The position numbers and the translations under genes were made by a program. Below are positions 16,046-23,750 of a stretch of 64,000 bases of DNA, one piece after another (the stretch's first letter is position 1; each line of letters starts with the position of its first letter). The notes beneath the pieces were generated by a model, which had not been told where the DNA came from, searched no databases, and worked only from the letters and a program-made list of their open reading frames with translations. The DNA lies in NCBI GenBank assembly GCA_052387695.1, contig JBQTIX010000078.1:1-64000 (forward strand). Direction: 5' to 3'. This DNA is from Panacagrimonas sp052387695 (GTDB lineage Bacteria > Pseudomonadota > Gammaproteobacteria > Nevskiales > Nevskiaceae).

Positions 16046-17329
16046 ATGAGCGCAGTGATGGACAAACCAGTGGTGCCACGCCACGTGATGGCCGAAGAAT
16101 GCTTCACGCTCGATGCGGGCCTTTCGACCGGACCGGTCTCGGTGGAGCCCTACCGCTCGCCGGAATTCTTCGAGCGCGAACGCGAGCGTGTGTTCAAGCG
16201 CGCCTGGCTGTTCGCCGGCAGGATCGAACAACTGCCCGAGAGCGACAGCTACTTCGTCAAGGAAATCCCGATCTGCAAGGCCTCGGTGCTGCTCACACGC
16301 GGCAAGGACGGCAGGGTGCAGGCTTTCCACAACGTGTGCAGCCACCGCGGCAACCTGGTGGTGAACCAACCCTGCGGCCGCGCCGAGCGCCATGTCTGCC
16401 GCTACCACACCTGGGCCTATCGCAACGATGATGGCTCGCTGCTCGGCATTCCGGACCAGAAACATTTCTTCGACGTCGACAAGAAGTCGCTCGGCCTGAC
16501 GCCAATTGCCTGCGATGTCTGGGAAGGTTTCATCTTCGTCAACTTCCAGAAGAAGCCGGAGGTCACGCTCGCCGAATTCCTCGGCCCCTTCGGCACGACA
16601 TACGCCGGCATTCCCTACTTCAACCTCGACGAGACCCTCGTCATCCAGGCCGACTTCAAGGCGAACTGGAAGCTCATCGCCGATGCCTTTGCCGAGCCCT
16701 ACCACGTGCCCTCGCTGCACCCGGCCACGCTCGCGCCCGGCTTCGCGCATCCGGAGGACAACCGCTTCGCGCGGCCACTGAGCGCGCGCGCGCACGGCAT
16801 CCATCGCCACTTCTCAGCCTACGGCAATCCGCACTACGTGCCGGCGCCGACCTCGAAGGTCGAGAGCCTGGTCTATATCCAGGACACCGGCGGCGTGCTC
16901 GGTGGCGATGCATCCGAGAACGCCAAGGCGCTCACGGATCATCCGGCGATCAATCCGACCAAGAATCCCAACTGGTCGGCCGACGTCACCTGGATCTTCC
17001 CGAACTTCAACATCGACTACTCGACCGGCGGCTTCTGGATCCACGAATTCTGGCCGGTCGCGTACAACCGCACGCAGTGGACGCTGAAGATCTTCATCCC
17101 GAAAACCTCTTCGATCCGCCATCGCCTGCAGCTCGAGCACTACGCCTGCCGCTGGGCCGAGGTGGTGCTGGAGGACGTGACGAACTGCGAGCGCATCCAA
17201 CAGGGGCTGGAGTCCGGTGCGAAGGATCACATGATCCTGCAGGACGCCGAGATGCTGATCCGGCATAACCTGCACGTGCTGGACAAGTGGATGAAGGCAG
17301 ATAGTGTGGCTGAGGCCTTGAAGCCCTAA
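16046..17329 (+). CDS. Rieske non-heme iron oxygenase, alpha subunit
   Basis: 427 aa. The [2Fe-2S] Rieske ligands are C98/H100 (CSHRGN) and C118/H121 (CRYHTWAY). The mononuclear iron site is visible in DAFAEPYHVPSLHP (two His, with a distal Asp expected near the C-terminus). The ATG at 16046 follows a GAGGAGG-like site. The family inserts dioxygen into aromatic or terpenoid rings, or demethylates them, using electrons from a ferredoxin and reductase, neither of which is encoded nearby. The operon context (tautomerase, flavin dehydrogenase, cytochrome c) implies an oxidative catabolic route. No beta subunit is present, so a homotrimeric alpha-only type is likely. Confidence 0.9.
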   Translation: MSAVMDKPVVPRHVMAEECFTLDAGLSTGPVSVEPYRSPEFFERERERVFKRAWLFAGRIEQLPESDSYFVKEIPICKASVLLTRGKDGRVQAFHNVCSHRGNLVVNQPCGRAERHVCRYHTWAYRNDDGSLLGIPDQKHFFDVDKKSLGLTPIACDVWEGFIFVNFQKKPEVTLAEFLGPFGTTYAGIPYFNLDETLVIQADFKANWKLIADAFAEPYHVPSLHPATLAPGFAHPEDNRFARPLSARAHGIHRHFSAYGNPHYVPAPTSKVESLVYIQDTGGVLGGDASENAKALTDHPAINPTKNPNWSADVTWIFPNFNIDYSTGGFWIHEFWPVAYNRTQWTLKIFIPKTSSIRHRLQLEHYACRWAEVVLEDVTNCERIQQGLESGAKDHMILQDAEMLIRHNLHVLDKWMKADSVAEALKP

Positions 17330-17412
17330 TAGGACGCGACACTCCGGCGCGGCAATACGCCGTGCGGTGCACATAACAATCACGGTCCGCAAAAGACCGG
17401 AGGAGATTCGGA

Positions 17413-19200
17413 ATGAAGAGCAGGAAGGTGTCGGTGTCATCCGGCGCGCCGCAGATGTCCTCACGTCGCACGGTGCTCAAGGGCCTTGCCGCCGGCTCGT
17501 TCGCCGCCGTCGGCTCCATGCCGATGCTTGCCTCCGCGCAGGCGGGCAAGGGCACGAAGTGGGCCGCCGAGGCCGATCTGCTGATCGTCGGCAGCGGCGT
17601 CGCCGGCACCGCCGCTGCGCTCGCAGCGGCCAGCAAGGGCGCCTCGGTCATCATCCTGGAGAAGATGCCGTTCAAGGGCGGCACGACAGCGAAATCCGGC
17701 GGCGTGTTCTGGATCCCCAACAACCCGCTGCTCAAGGCCCAGGGCGTGAACGACGAGCGCATCGACGCGCTCAAGTACATGGTGCGGCTCGCGCATCCGC
17801 AGCGTTACGTTGCGGACGATCCCCTGCTCGGTATCTCGCAGCCCGAGTTCGATCTGATCGCCACGTTCTACGACAACGGCGCGAAGGTGCTCGAAGCGCT
17901 CACCGCGAGCACCGGCCTGAAGCTGATGCCGTGGATGACCTGGGAGGACAAGGCCTATCCCGACTATTACTCGGACATCGCGGAGTGCAAGGTCAAGCGT
18001 GGGCGGTCCTTGGTGCCCGACGTGACGGGCAATCCGGAACTCGTCGTCTGGCCGAAGAACGGCGGCGCGGGCGCGGGCCTGATGCACCAGCTCAGCCAGG
18101 GTTTCGCGAAGCTGCCGATCCAGGTGCTGCTCGACCACAAGGTGCTCGACGTGATCCGCAACGGCGAGGGCGCGATCTGCGGCCTGAGCGTGGATGCGGG
18201 CGAAGCCGCTCCGCTGAGCTTCCGTGCGCGCAAGGCGGTGGTGTTCGCGAGCGGCGGCTTCACGCACGACCCCGCGATGGCGCGCGCGCACCTGAAGGGT
18301 CATATCTGGGGCGGCTGCGCAGCGCCGGGCAGTACCGGCGACTTCATTCCCATCGCGCAGCGCGCGGGCGCGGTGCTCGGGAACATGAGCAATGCCTGGT
18401 GGGGACAGATTCCGGTCGAGGTCGCGCTCAAGACGCGCAGCGTGCCGGTGGACGTCTGGTCCACGCCGGGCGACAGCATGATCCAGGTGAATCGTTATGG
18501 CCGCCGGTTCGTCAACGAGAAGATCCAGTACAACGAGCGCACGCAGGCGCACTTCACCTGGGACCCGGTGCGCGGCGAGTACCCGAACCTGATGGGCTTC
18601 ATGATCTGGGACGCGCGCACCGCGAAGCACTACGCGGGCTATGACCCGATTCCTGCCTTGAGCGCGAAGCTCGACCAGGTGATCGAGGGCAAGACGCTCG
18701 ACGAACTGACGACCAACATCGAAGCGCGTCTCTCCGGCATCGCGAAACACACCGGCGGCTTTTCGCTCGACAAGAGCTTCAGGGCAATGCTCGGCAAGAC
18801 GATTCAGCGCTACAACCAGCTCGCGAAGAACGGCGTTGACGACGACTTCTCGCGCGGCGAGGCGACTATCGAGACCGCCTTCCAGTTCATGAACACCGCG
18901 AAGGCACCGAACCCCTACCCGAACATCACGATGCACCCGATCGCAGAGACAGGTCCGTTCTATGCCGTGATACTCGGTGCGGGGACGCTGGACACGAAGG
19001 GCGGGCCCATCATCAACACGCAGGCGCAGGTGCTCGATGCGTCCTCCAAACCCATTCCAGGCTTATACGCGGCGGGCAACTGCATCGCCGCACCGGCCGG
19101 CGCCGCGTACTGGGCCGGCGGCGGCACGATCGGCCCCGCGATGACCTTCGGCTATATCGCCGGACTCGCCGCAAGTGCCGAGACGGTGAAGCCGGCATGA
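17413..19200 (+). CDS. Tat-exported FAD-dependent dehydrogenase (KstD/fumarate reductase family)
   Basis: 595 aa. A twin-arginine signal (SSRRTVLKGLAAGSFAAVGS, RR at residues 18-19) predicts export as a folded flavoprotein. The FAD-binding GSGVAGTAAALAAASKGASV (from residue 60) and FKGGTTAKSGGVFWIPNN are typical of the FAD_binding_2 family (3-ketosteroid delta-1-dehydrogenase, flavocytochrome fumarate/urocanate reductases). The C-terminal GGTIGPAMTFGYIAG completes the FAD fold. A strong GGAGGAG site precedes the ATG. Its stop overlaps the start of a cytochrome c gene, so it probably exchanges electrons with that cytochrome in the periplasm. Whether it dehydrogenates or reduces its substrate is not readable. 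Confidence 0.87.
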   Translation: MKSRKVSVSSGAPQMSSRRTVLKGLAAGSFAAVGSMPMLASAQAGKGTKWAAEADLLIVGSGVAGTAAALAAASKGASVIILEKMPFKGGTTAKSGGVFWIPNNPLLKAQGVNDERIDALKYMVRLAHPQRYVADDPLLGISQPEFDLIATFYDNGAKVLEALTASTGLKLMPWMTWEDKAYPDYYSDIAECKVKRGRSLVPDVTGNPELVVWPKNGGAGAGLMHQLSQGFAKLPIQVLLDHKVLDVIRNGEGAICGLSVDAGEAAPLSFRARKAVVFASGGFTHDPAMARAHLKGHIWGGCAAPGSTGDFIPIAQRAGAVLGNMSNAWWGQIPVEVALKTRSVPVDVWSTPGDSMIQVNRYGRRFVNEKIQYNERTQAHFTWDPVRGEYPNLMGFMIWDARTAKHYAGYDPIPALSAKLDQVIEGKTLDELTTNIEARLSGIAKHTGGFSLDKSFRAMLGKTIQRYNQLAKNGVDDDFSRGEATIETAFQFMNTAKAPNPYPNITMHPIAETGPFYAVILGAGTLDTKGGPIINTQAQVLDASSKPIPGLYAAGNCIAAPAGAAYWAGGGTIGPAMTFGYIAGLAASAETVKPA

Positions 19201-19598
19201 GGCTGCGGCGCATCGCCGCGATGGCGCTCCTGATCGCGCCCGCGCTCGTCGGTGCGGAGCAGGCCGCGACGCCCGTCAGCTTCAAGACGGACCTGCAACC
19301 CATCATCAACTCGCAGTGCGTGTTCTGCCATGTCACGGGTGCGGAAAATGGCGGGCTCAATCTCGGACGCCGCGACGCCTACGCTGCCTTGATGGCCGCG
19401 AGCACGGAAGCGGCGCTGCCTCGCGTGACACCGGGCGATACCGCGAAGAGTTACCTGATCCACAAGCTCAGAGGCACCCAGCTCGAGGTGGGCGGCAACG
19501 GCAACCGCATGCCGATGAACGACCCGCCGCGTCCGCTTGAACCTGCGCAGCTCGATCTGTTCGTGCGCTGGGTGGAGAGCGGCGCGCCGAATAATTGA
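19197..19598 (+). CDS. Monoheme c-type cytochrome
   Basis: 133 aa with a signal peptide (IAAMALLIAPALVGAEQ) and one heme site CVFCH (C41, C44, H45). Methionines in GNRMPMNDPPRPL can serve as the distal ligand. The ending LDLFVRWVESGAPNN is common in cytochromes of planctomycete-type and c_553-like groups. The ATG overlaps the flavoprotein TGA, which points to stoichiometric co-expression. It probably accepts electrons from the Tat-exported flavoprotein and passes them to the respiratory chain. It is the last gene of the operon; no terminator was found immediately after it. Confidence 0.87.
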   Translation: MRLRRIAAMALLIAPALVGAEQAATPVSFKTDLQPIINSQCVFCHVTGAENGGLNLGRRDAYAALMAASTEAALPRVTPGDTAKSYLIHKLRGTQLEVGGNGNRMPMNDPPRPLEPAQLDLFVRWVESGAPNN

Positions 19599-19684
19599 AT
19601 CGAGAGAATACGGTCGCGGCCGTTCGACGGGCGCAGGAGCTGCGCTTTCCTCGACAAGAATCACGCGACACTCTGGCCTGGAAT

Positions 19685-19713
19685 GGTGGATGCGCTTTGC
19701 TTATCCACCCTAC
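19685..19713 (-). repeat. REP-like palindrome GTAGGGTGGATAAGC...
   Basis: On the minus strand it reads GTAGGGTGGATAAGCAAAG followed by CGCATCCACC: a GTAG foot and a GGTGGAT/ATCCACC stem. This motif type is recalled as common between genes in many gammaproteobacteria. Single copy here. Confidence 0.6.
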
Positions 19714-19740
19714 GGGCTGGCGCAGCGTAGACGACCGGCT

Positions 19741-19764
19741 GTAGGAGCGGGCCATGCCTGCTCC
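19741..19764 (+). repeat. REP-like palindrome GTAGGAGCGGGC...
   Basis: GTAGGAGCGGGCCATG followed by CCTGCTCC: a GTAG foot plus the GGAGC(G)GG/CCTGCTCC stem, a pattern seen in REPs of Pseudomonas and Xanthomonas relatives. Single copy. Confidence 0.55.
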
Positions 19765-19826
19765 TGATTCCTTCCGTCGGAATGGCACCGTGATCGATTC
19801 GGCCGGAGGCGCGTGTCCAGTCGGAT

Positions 19827-19869
19827 AAAAAACGTTTGCCAACCGTCGGGGGGTACGGATTGGCAAACG
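19827..19869 (-). terminator. Rho-independent terminator for the FG-GAP gene
   Basis: On the minus strand, CGTTTGCCAA...TTGGCAAACG (perfect 10-bp arms plus CCGT/ACGG inside) is followed directly by TTTTTT. It lies 160 bp past the stop of the FG-GAP gene and may also act as a stem for the convergent cytochrome gene. Confidence 0.75.
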
Positions 19870-20029
19870 AAAAGTGGCAAGAGGGGGTACTGATGATGAG
19901 GTCAGAGACGGAATCGACCCGGGTCTTGGCAAAGCGTCTTCGCGGACTCTCCGACCTGCCCCCGTCGGGTCCGCCCGCAAAAAGCGCGGGCTTGACCCGA
20001 CGTACACCCGGCCCAGGGATGACTCGGGC

Positions 20030-23000
20030 TCAATCGTCGTTGCTGATGGTCCCCCGGCCCTGGCTATCCGCGATCGTGGTCCCGCTGCTGGGCATGGACA
20101 GGTTCACGAAGAGAGTCTCGTTGGGCTCGCGGGTGCGGTCGCCCTTGACCACGATCACGGCCTGCTGCTGCACCACGCCAGGTGCAAAGGTGATGGTGCC
20201 GCTCTTGGCGGTGTAGTCCGAACCCGACCTCGCGGTGCCGTTGGCGCTGGCAAAGCGCACCGTCACCGGGTGGGTGGCGGCGGCAGACAGACGGACCTTG
20301 AAGCGCAGCTTCCCGGTGCCGGAGTTGCCTTCGCTGACCGTGACGTCGGCGATGCTGATGGAGCGCCCGGTCGGGGCCGCGTCGTCGTTCTGAATCGTGG
20401 CGGTGGCTTCGTTGGTGGCAATCGTCACGGGGTAGAGGCGGTTGAGCAGGACCGAGACGGTGTTGCCGCCGCCCATGTCCAAGCTGCCGAAGTTCGCCGT
20501 CGCCAGGTCCGGCCGGCCGTCGCCGTTGAGGTCGCCCACGGTAACGAAGCCCGGACCCGTGCCCACCTCGAAGTCGACGGCTGCCGCATAGCTCGCAGGG
20601 ATCAGGCTGGTCGCGCCCGGCGTAACGGCGTTGAGCAGGACCGAGACGGTATCGTCGGAGAAATTCGCCACCGCCAGGTCGGGCCGGCTGTCGCCATTGA
20701 GGTCGGCGACCACCATGAAGCTCGGATTGGCGCCCACGTCGAAGTTTGCGGCGGCGGCAAAGCTCGCGGCGGTCAGGCTGGTCGCGCCCGGCGTCATCGC
20801 ATTGAGCAGGACCGAAACGTTGTCGTCACTGAAGTTCCCGGTGGCGAGGTCGGGCCGGCCGTCGCCGTTGAGGTCGCCGAGCGCAACGGCGGCCGGACCC
20901 GCGCCCGTGCCGAAATTTTCGGCGGTGGCAAAGCTCTCGGGGGTCAGACTGGTCGCGCCCGGCGTCATCGCGTTGAGCAGGACCGAGACGTTATCGTCAC
21001 TGAAGTTCGCCACGGCCAGGTCGGGCTGGCCGTCTCCATTGAGGTCGCCCACCGACACGGAGATCGGAGTCGTGCCCACGTCGAAGTTCTGCGCGGCGGC
21101 AAAGCTCGCCGGGTTCAGGTTGGTCGCGCCTGGGGCAATGGCGTTGAGCAGGACCGAGATGTCGTCGCTGTCCCGGTTGGTTACCGTCAGATCCGGCCGG
21201 CCGTCGCCGTTGAGATCGCGCACCGCCACGGCGACCGGAGAACTGCCCACATCGAAGTTCCCGGCGGGAGCAAAGCTCGCGCTCGTCAGGCTGGTCGCGC
21301 CCGGCGCAATGGCGTTGAGCAGGACCGAGACGGTGTCGCTGTCGGTGTTCGTCACGACCAGGTCGGGCCGGCCGTCGCTGTTGAGGTCGCCTGAGCTCAC
21401 GAAGGTCGGAAAGGCGCCCACGTCGACGTTCGCGGCGGCCGCATAGGTGGTGGGGCTCGCACCCGGCGCGGTGACATTGAGCAGGACAGAGACGTTGTTG
21501 TCGTCGCTGTTCGTTACCGCCAGGTCGGGCCGGCCGTCGCCGTTGAGGTCGCCCACCGCCACGCCGGACGGACTCGCGCCCACGACGACGGCCCCGGCGG
21601 TGGCAAAGCTCGCGCCATTGCCGCTCACGAGGGTGGTGTTGAGCAGGAAAGAGACAGTATTGCCCATGAAGTTGGTTACGGACAGGTCGAGCCGGCCGTC
21701 GCCGTTGAGGTCGTCCATCAACACGGCGGTCGGTTGGGTCCCCACGAGGATGTTCCCTGCGACTCCGAAGGCCGGGCTGCTGGCGCCCGGCGCGGCGGCG
21801 TTGAGCAGGATGGAGACGTTGTTGTTGCTCCGGTTGGTGATCGCCAGGTCGGGCCGGCCGTCGCCGTTGAGGTCGCCGACCGCTATGTCGCGCGTACCGC
21901 TGCCAACGGTGAAATTCACGGAGGGCGCAAAGCTCGCGCTGACGCCTCCTGCGGCGATGGTATTGAGCAGCACCGAGAAGGTGCTGCCTGTGAAGTTGGC
22001 CACGGTCAGATCGGGCCGGCCGTCGCCGTTGAGATCGCCAACCGCTACCGAACGCGGACCGGGTCCCACGCCGAAATTCGCGGCGGTCGCAAAGTCCGCG
22101 CTGCTGGCGCCCGGCACGGTGGTGTTGAGCAGGACCGAGACGTTGCCGGAGGTCTGGTTGGTCACCGCCAGGTCGGGCCGGCCATCGCCGTTGAGGTCGC
22201 CCGCCGTCACCGAACTCGGCAAGGTGCCCGCGCCGAAGTTCGCGGCGGTCGTAAAGCTCACGCTGCTCTCGCCCACGACGGTGGTGTTGAGCAGGACCGA
22301 GACGTTGTTGGCATTGGCGTTTGCCACGGCCAGATCGGGCCGGCCGTCGCCGTTGAAGTCGCCCACCGCCACGGAGATCGGACCTGAACCCGGACCGAGG
22401 TCCGTCCCGGTTGCAAAGCTCGCGCCGCTCGCGCCCGGCGCGGTGGTGTTGAGCAGGACCAGGATGGATGAACTGCCGTTGGCAACGGCGCTCGCGACGG
22501 CGAGGTCGGGCCGGCCGTCGCCGTTGAAGTCTCCCACCGCCACGGAGCGCGGCGTCATGCCCACGACGACGTTCGCAGGGTCCGCGAAGCTCGCACTGCT
22601 GGCGCCCGGCACGGTGGTGTTGAGCAGGATCGAGACGGTATTGCTGTTGAAGTTGGCCACCGCCAGATCGGACTTGCCGTCGAGATTGAAGTCGCCCCTG
22701 GCACTCAATCCGGGGCCGGGACCGATGGCAACGCTGGTTGCGCCAGCGAAGCTCGGCGTGGGTCCGGCGTTGTGCGCCGAGGTCAGGTGCAGCAGGAAAG
22801 TTTCGTCCGGCTCGACGGCGGTATCGCCGGTCACGCTCACCGGCAGATTCAACGTGGTGGCGCCGGGCGCCAGCAACGACGCGACGGCCGTGAGGGCGGT
22901 GTAGTCCGTCCCCGCGGTGGCCAGGTTGGCGCCGGTGTTGTCGTTGGTGCCGTACTGCACCACGATGTTCTGCCGGGTGTCACCGGTGCGCGTCAGCGGC

Positions 23001-23188
23001 AGGTTGAGAGCGGTGGTGCCGGTATTGCCCTCCGCGACGCTCGCATTGCCGATGCTGACCGAAGGCGGTAGCGGCGTCGCGGACTGTGCCAGCGCAGTGC
23101 CGGTCAGACCGGCACCGGCGGCAAGCACTATCGCAGACAGGGTTTTGGACCAGGCGCGGGGGTCTGCAACGGCGGTGGGATGGGTCAT
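20030..23188 (-). CDS. Secreted FG-GAP/VCBS repeat protein with terminal Calx-beta domains
   Basis: 1052 aa from the ATG at 23188 (GGAG about 9 nt upstream). A signal peptide (SKTLSAIVLAAGAGLTGTALAQS) precedes an N-terminal Calx-beta domain (residues about 45-145: PSVSIGNASVAEGNTGTT...TGDTAVEPDETFLLHL). Then come 14 FG-GAP/VCBS repeats of about 55 aa carrying the Ca-binding loop D.NGDGRPDLAV and ending SVLLN. A C-terminal Calx-beta domain (ISIADVTVSEGNSGTGKLRF...REPNETLFVNL) closes the protein. It is probably a calcium-stabilised extracellular adhesion or matrix protein. Its last about 105 residues are nearly identical to those of the frameshifted gene at 23751-25876. The start at 23353 was rejected because it adds 55 residues ahead of the signal peptide. 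Confidence 0.85.
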   Translation of the reverse strand: MTHPTAVADPRAWSKTLSAIVLAAGAGLTGTALAQSATPLPPSVSIGNASVAEGNTGTTALNLPLTRTGDTRQNIVVQYGTNDNTGANLATAGTDYTALTAVASLLAPGATTLNLPVSVTGDTAVEPDETFLLHLTSAHNAGPTPSFAGATSVAIGPGPGLSARGDFNLDGKSDLAVANFNSNTVSILLNTTVPGASSASFADPANVVVGMTPRSVAVGDFNGDGRPDLAVASAVANGSSSILVLLNTTAPGASGASFATGTDLGPGSGPISVAVGDFNGDGRPDLAVANANANNVSVLLNTTVVGESSVSFTTAANFGAGTLPSSVTAGDLNGDGRPDLAVTNQTSGNVSVLLNTTVPGASSADFATAANFGVGPGPRSVAVGDLNGDGRPDLTVANFTGSTFSVLLNTIAAGGVSASFAPSVNFTVGSGTRDIAVGDLNGDGRPDLAITNRSNNNVSILLNAAAPGASSPAFGVAGNILVGTQPTAVLMDDLNGDGRLDLSVTNFMGNTVSFLLNTTLVSGNGASFATAGAVVVGASPSGVAVGDLNGDGRPDLAVTNSDDNNVSVLLNVTAPGASPTTYAAAANVDVGAFPTFVSSGDLNSDGRPDLVVTNTDSDTVSVLLNAIAPGATSLTSASFAPAGNFDVGSSPVAVAVRDLNGDGRPDLTVTNRDSDDISVLLNAIAPGATNLNPASFAAAQNFDVGTTPISVSVGDLNGDGQPDLAVANFSDDNVSVLLNAMTPGATSLTPESFATAENFGTGAGPAAVALGDLNGDGRPDLATGNFSDDNVSVLLNAMTPGATSLTAASFAAAANFDVGANPSFMVVADLNGDSRPDLAVANFSDDTVSVLLNAVTPGATSLIPASYAAAVDFEVGTGPGFVTVGDLNGDGRPDLATANFGSLDMGGGNTVSVLLNRLYPVTIATNEATATIQNDDAAPTGRSISIADVTVSEGNSGTGKLRFKVRLSAAATHPVTVRFASANGTARSGSDYTAKSGTITFAPGVVQQQAVIVVKGDRTREPNETLFVNLSMPSSGTTIADSQGRGTISNDD

Positions 23189-23407
23189 GACGGTGTTCTC
23201 CAGGGGGTGTTGACGACGAGGATCAGGTTGCGTTGATGCGTCGGGCGCGGTGCCGCCACGGTTGGGAAGAGTGGGGTCGGCGGTCCGAAACAGGACGATG
23301 AACGCCGCGTCCGCGGACAGGGGCGTGAAGCGATCAGGCGTTGGGAGTGGCACGGCAGCGTTCCGGTGAGGGTTCGCTGCCTAAGCTATGCCTGTTTTCC
23401 GTGGAAA

Positions 23408-23432
23408 TCCCGAGCAAACTCCGAGCAATTTC
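23408..23432 (-). promoter_or_regulatory. 25-bp upstream motif with 11-bp-spaced direct repeat
   Basis: Identical over 25 bp to 25986-26010. On the minus strand it carries TTGCTCGG twice, 11 bp apart. It lies 220 bp upstream of the FG-GAP gene start. The spacing is that of tandem winged-helix (OmpR/PhoB-type) sites; function is inferred. Confidence 0.5.
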
Positions 23433-23455
23433 GGAAATCGGCCAGCGAGCCGGTT

Positions 23456-23520
23456 GCAGGTCGGGCGCAGCGCAGCGTCGGGTCCGCCCGCGAAAAGCAC
23501 GCGGGCTTGATCCGACCTAC
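23456..23520. repeat. Half BIME-like repeat (family A, copy 4)
   Basis: Contains hairpin 2 (GTCGGGTCCGCCCGCGAAAA ... GCGGGCTTGATCCGACCTAC) and a degenerate GCAGGTCGGGCGC start. One arm base differs (GGGTC against GATCC), so the stem has a mismatch. Confidence 0.8.
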
Positions 23521-23607
23521 CCCGACAGCGGAAGGGGGTTTGGCGTTTCACGGAGGACTCCTCTTGTTGGGTAAAGCGGGTGGTGACGGCTGGAATGGTT
23601 CAAACAG

Positions 23608-23722
23608 CAGGTCGGTTGTAGGTCGGTTCAAGCCGAAGGCGGAACCGACGCTGCGCGCGCTCGACGAAGGGCGCGCAGCGTCGGGTCCGGCCACGAAAAG
23701 CCGTGGCCTTGACCCGACCTAC
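23608..23722. repeat. BIME-like repeat (family A, copy 5)
   Basis: Complete element: doubled GCAGGTCGGTT/GTAGGTCGGTTC start, inner palindrome GCTGCGCGC/GCGCGCAGC, and hairpin 2 of the GGCCACG-AAAA-GCCGTGGCC type ending GACCCGACCTAC. Confidence 0.88.
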
Positions 23723-23750
23723 GCCCGCCCCGACCTGCGAATGACCGGGC

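Larger units (their letters stand above)
19599..20029. other. Intergenic region between convergent genes
   Basis: 431 bp with no supported gene. It contains two unrelated REP-like palindromes (19685-19713 and 19741-19764), a strong hairpin-T6 terminator for the minus-strand FG-GAP gene (19827-19869), and near 19965-20010 a diverged half of the family A repeat (GTCGGGTCCGCCCGCAAAAAGC...GACCCGACGTAC). Confidence 0.65.
23189..23750. other. Intergenic region with two family A repeats
   Basis: 562 bp between two minus-strand surface-protein genes. It holds the 25-bp upstream motif (23408-23432), a half BIME-like repeat (23456-23520) and a full one (23608-23722). Small open frames here translate the repeats and are not credible genes. 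Confidence 0.65.

Noticed and set aside
19874..22904. Several large plus-strand open frames (up to about 500 codons)
   Set aside because: They are antisense to the FG-GAP repeat gene; the repetitive protein motif GDLNGDGRPDL on the minus strand explains the open frames.
20030..23188. Possible CRISPR-like tandem repeats
   Set aside because: The periodicity of about 165-200 bp encodes FG-GAP protein repeats; no short repeat-spacer structure or cas genes are present.
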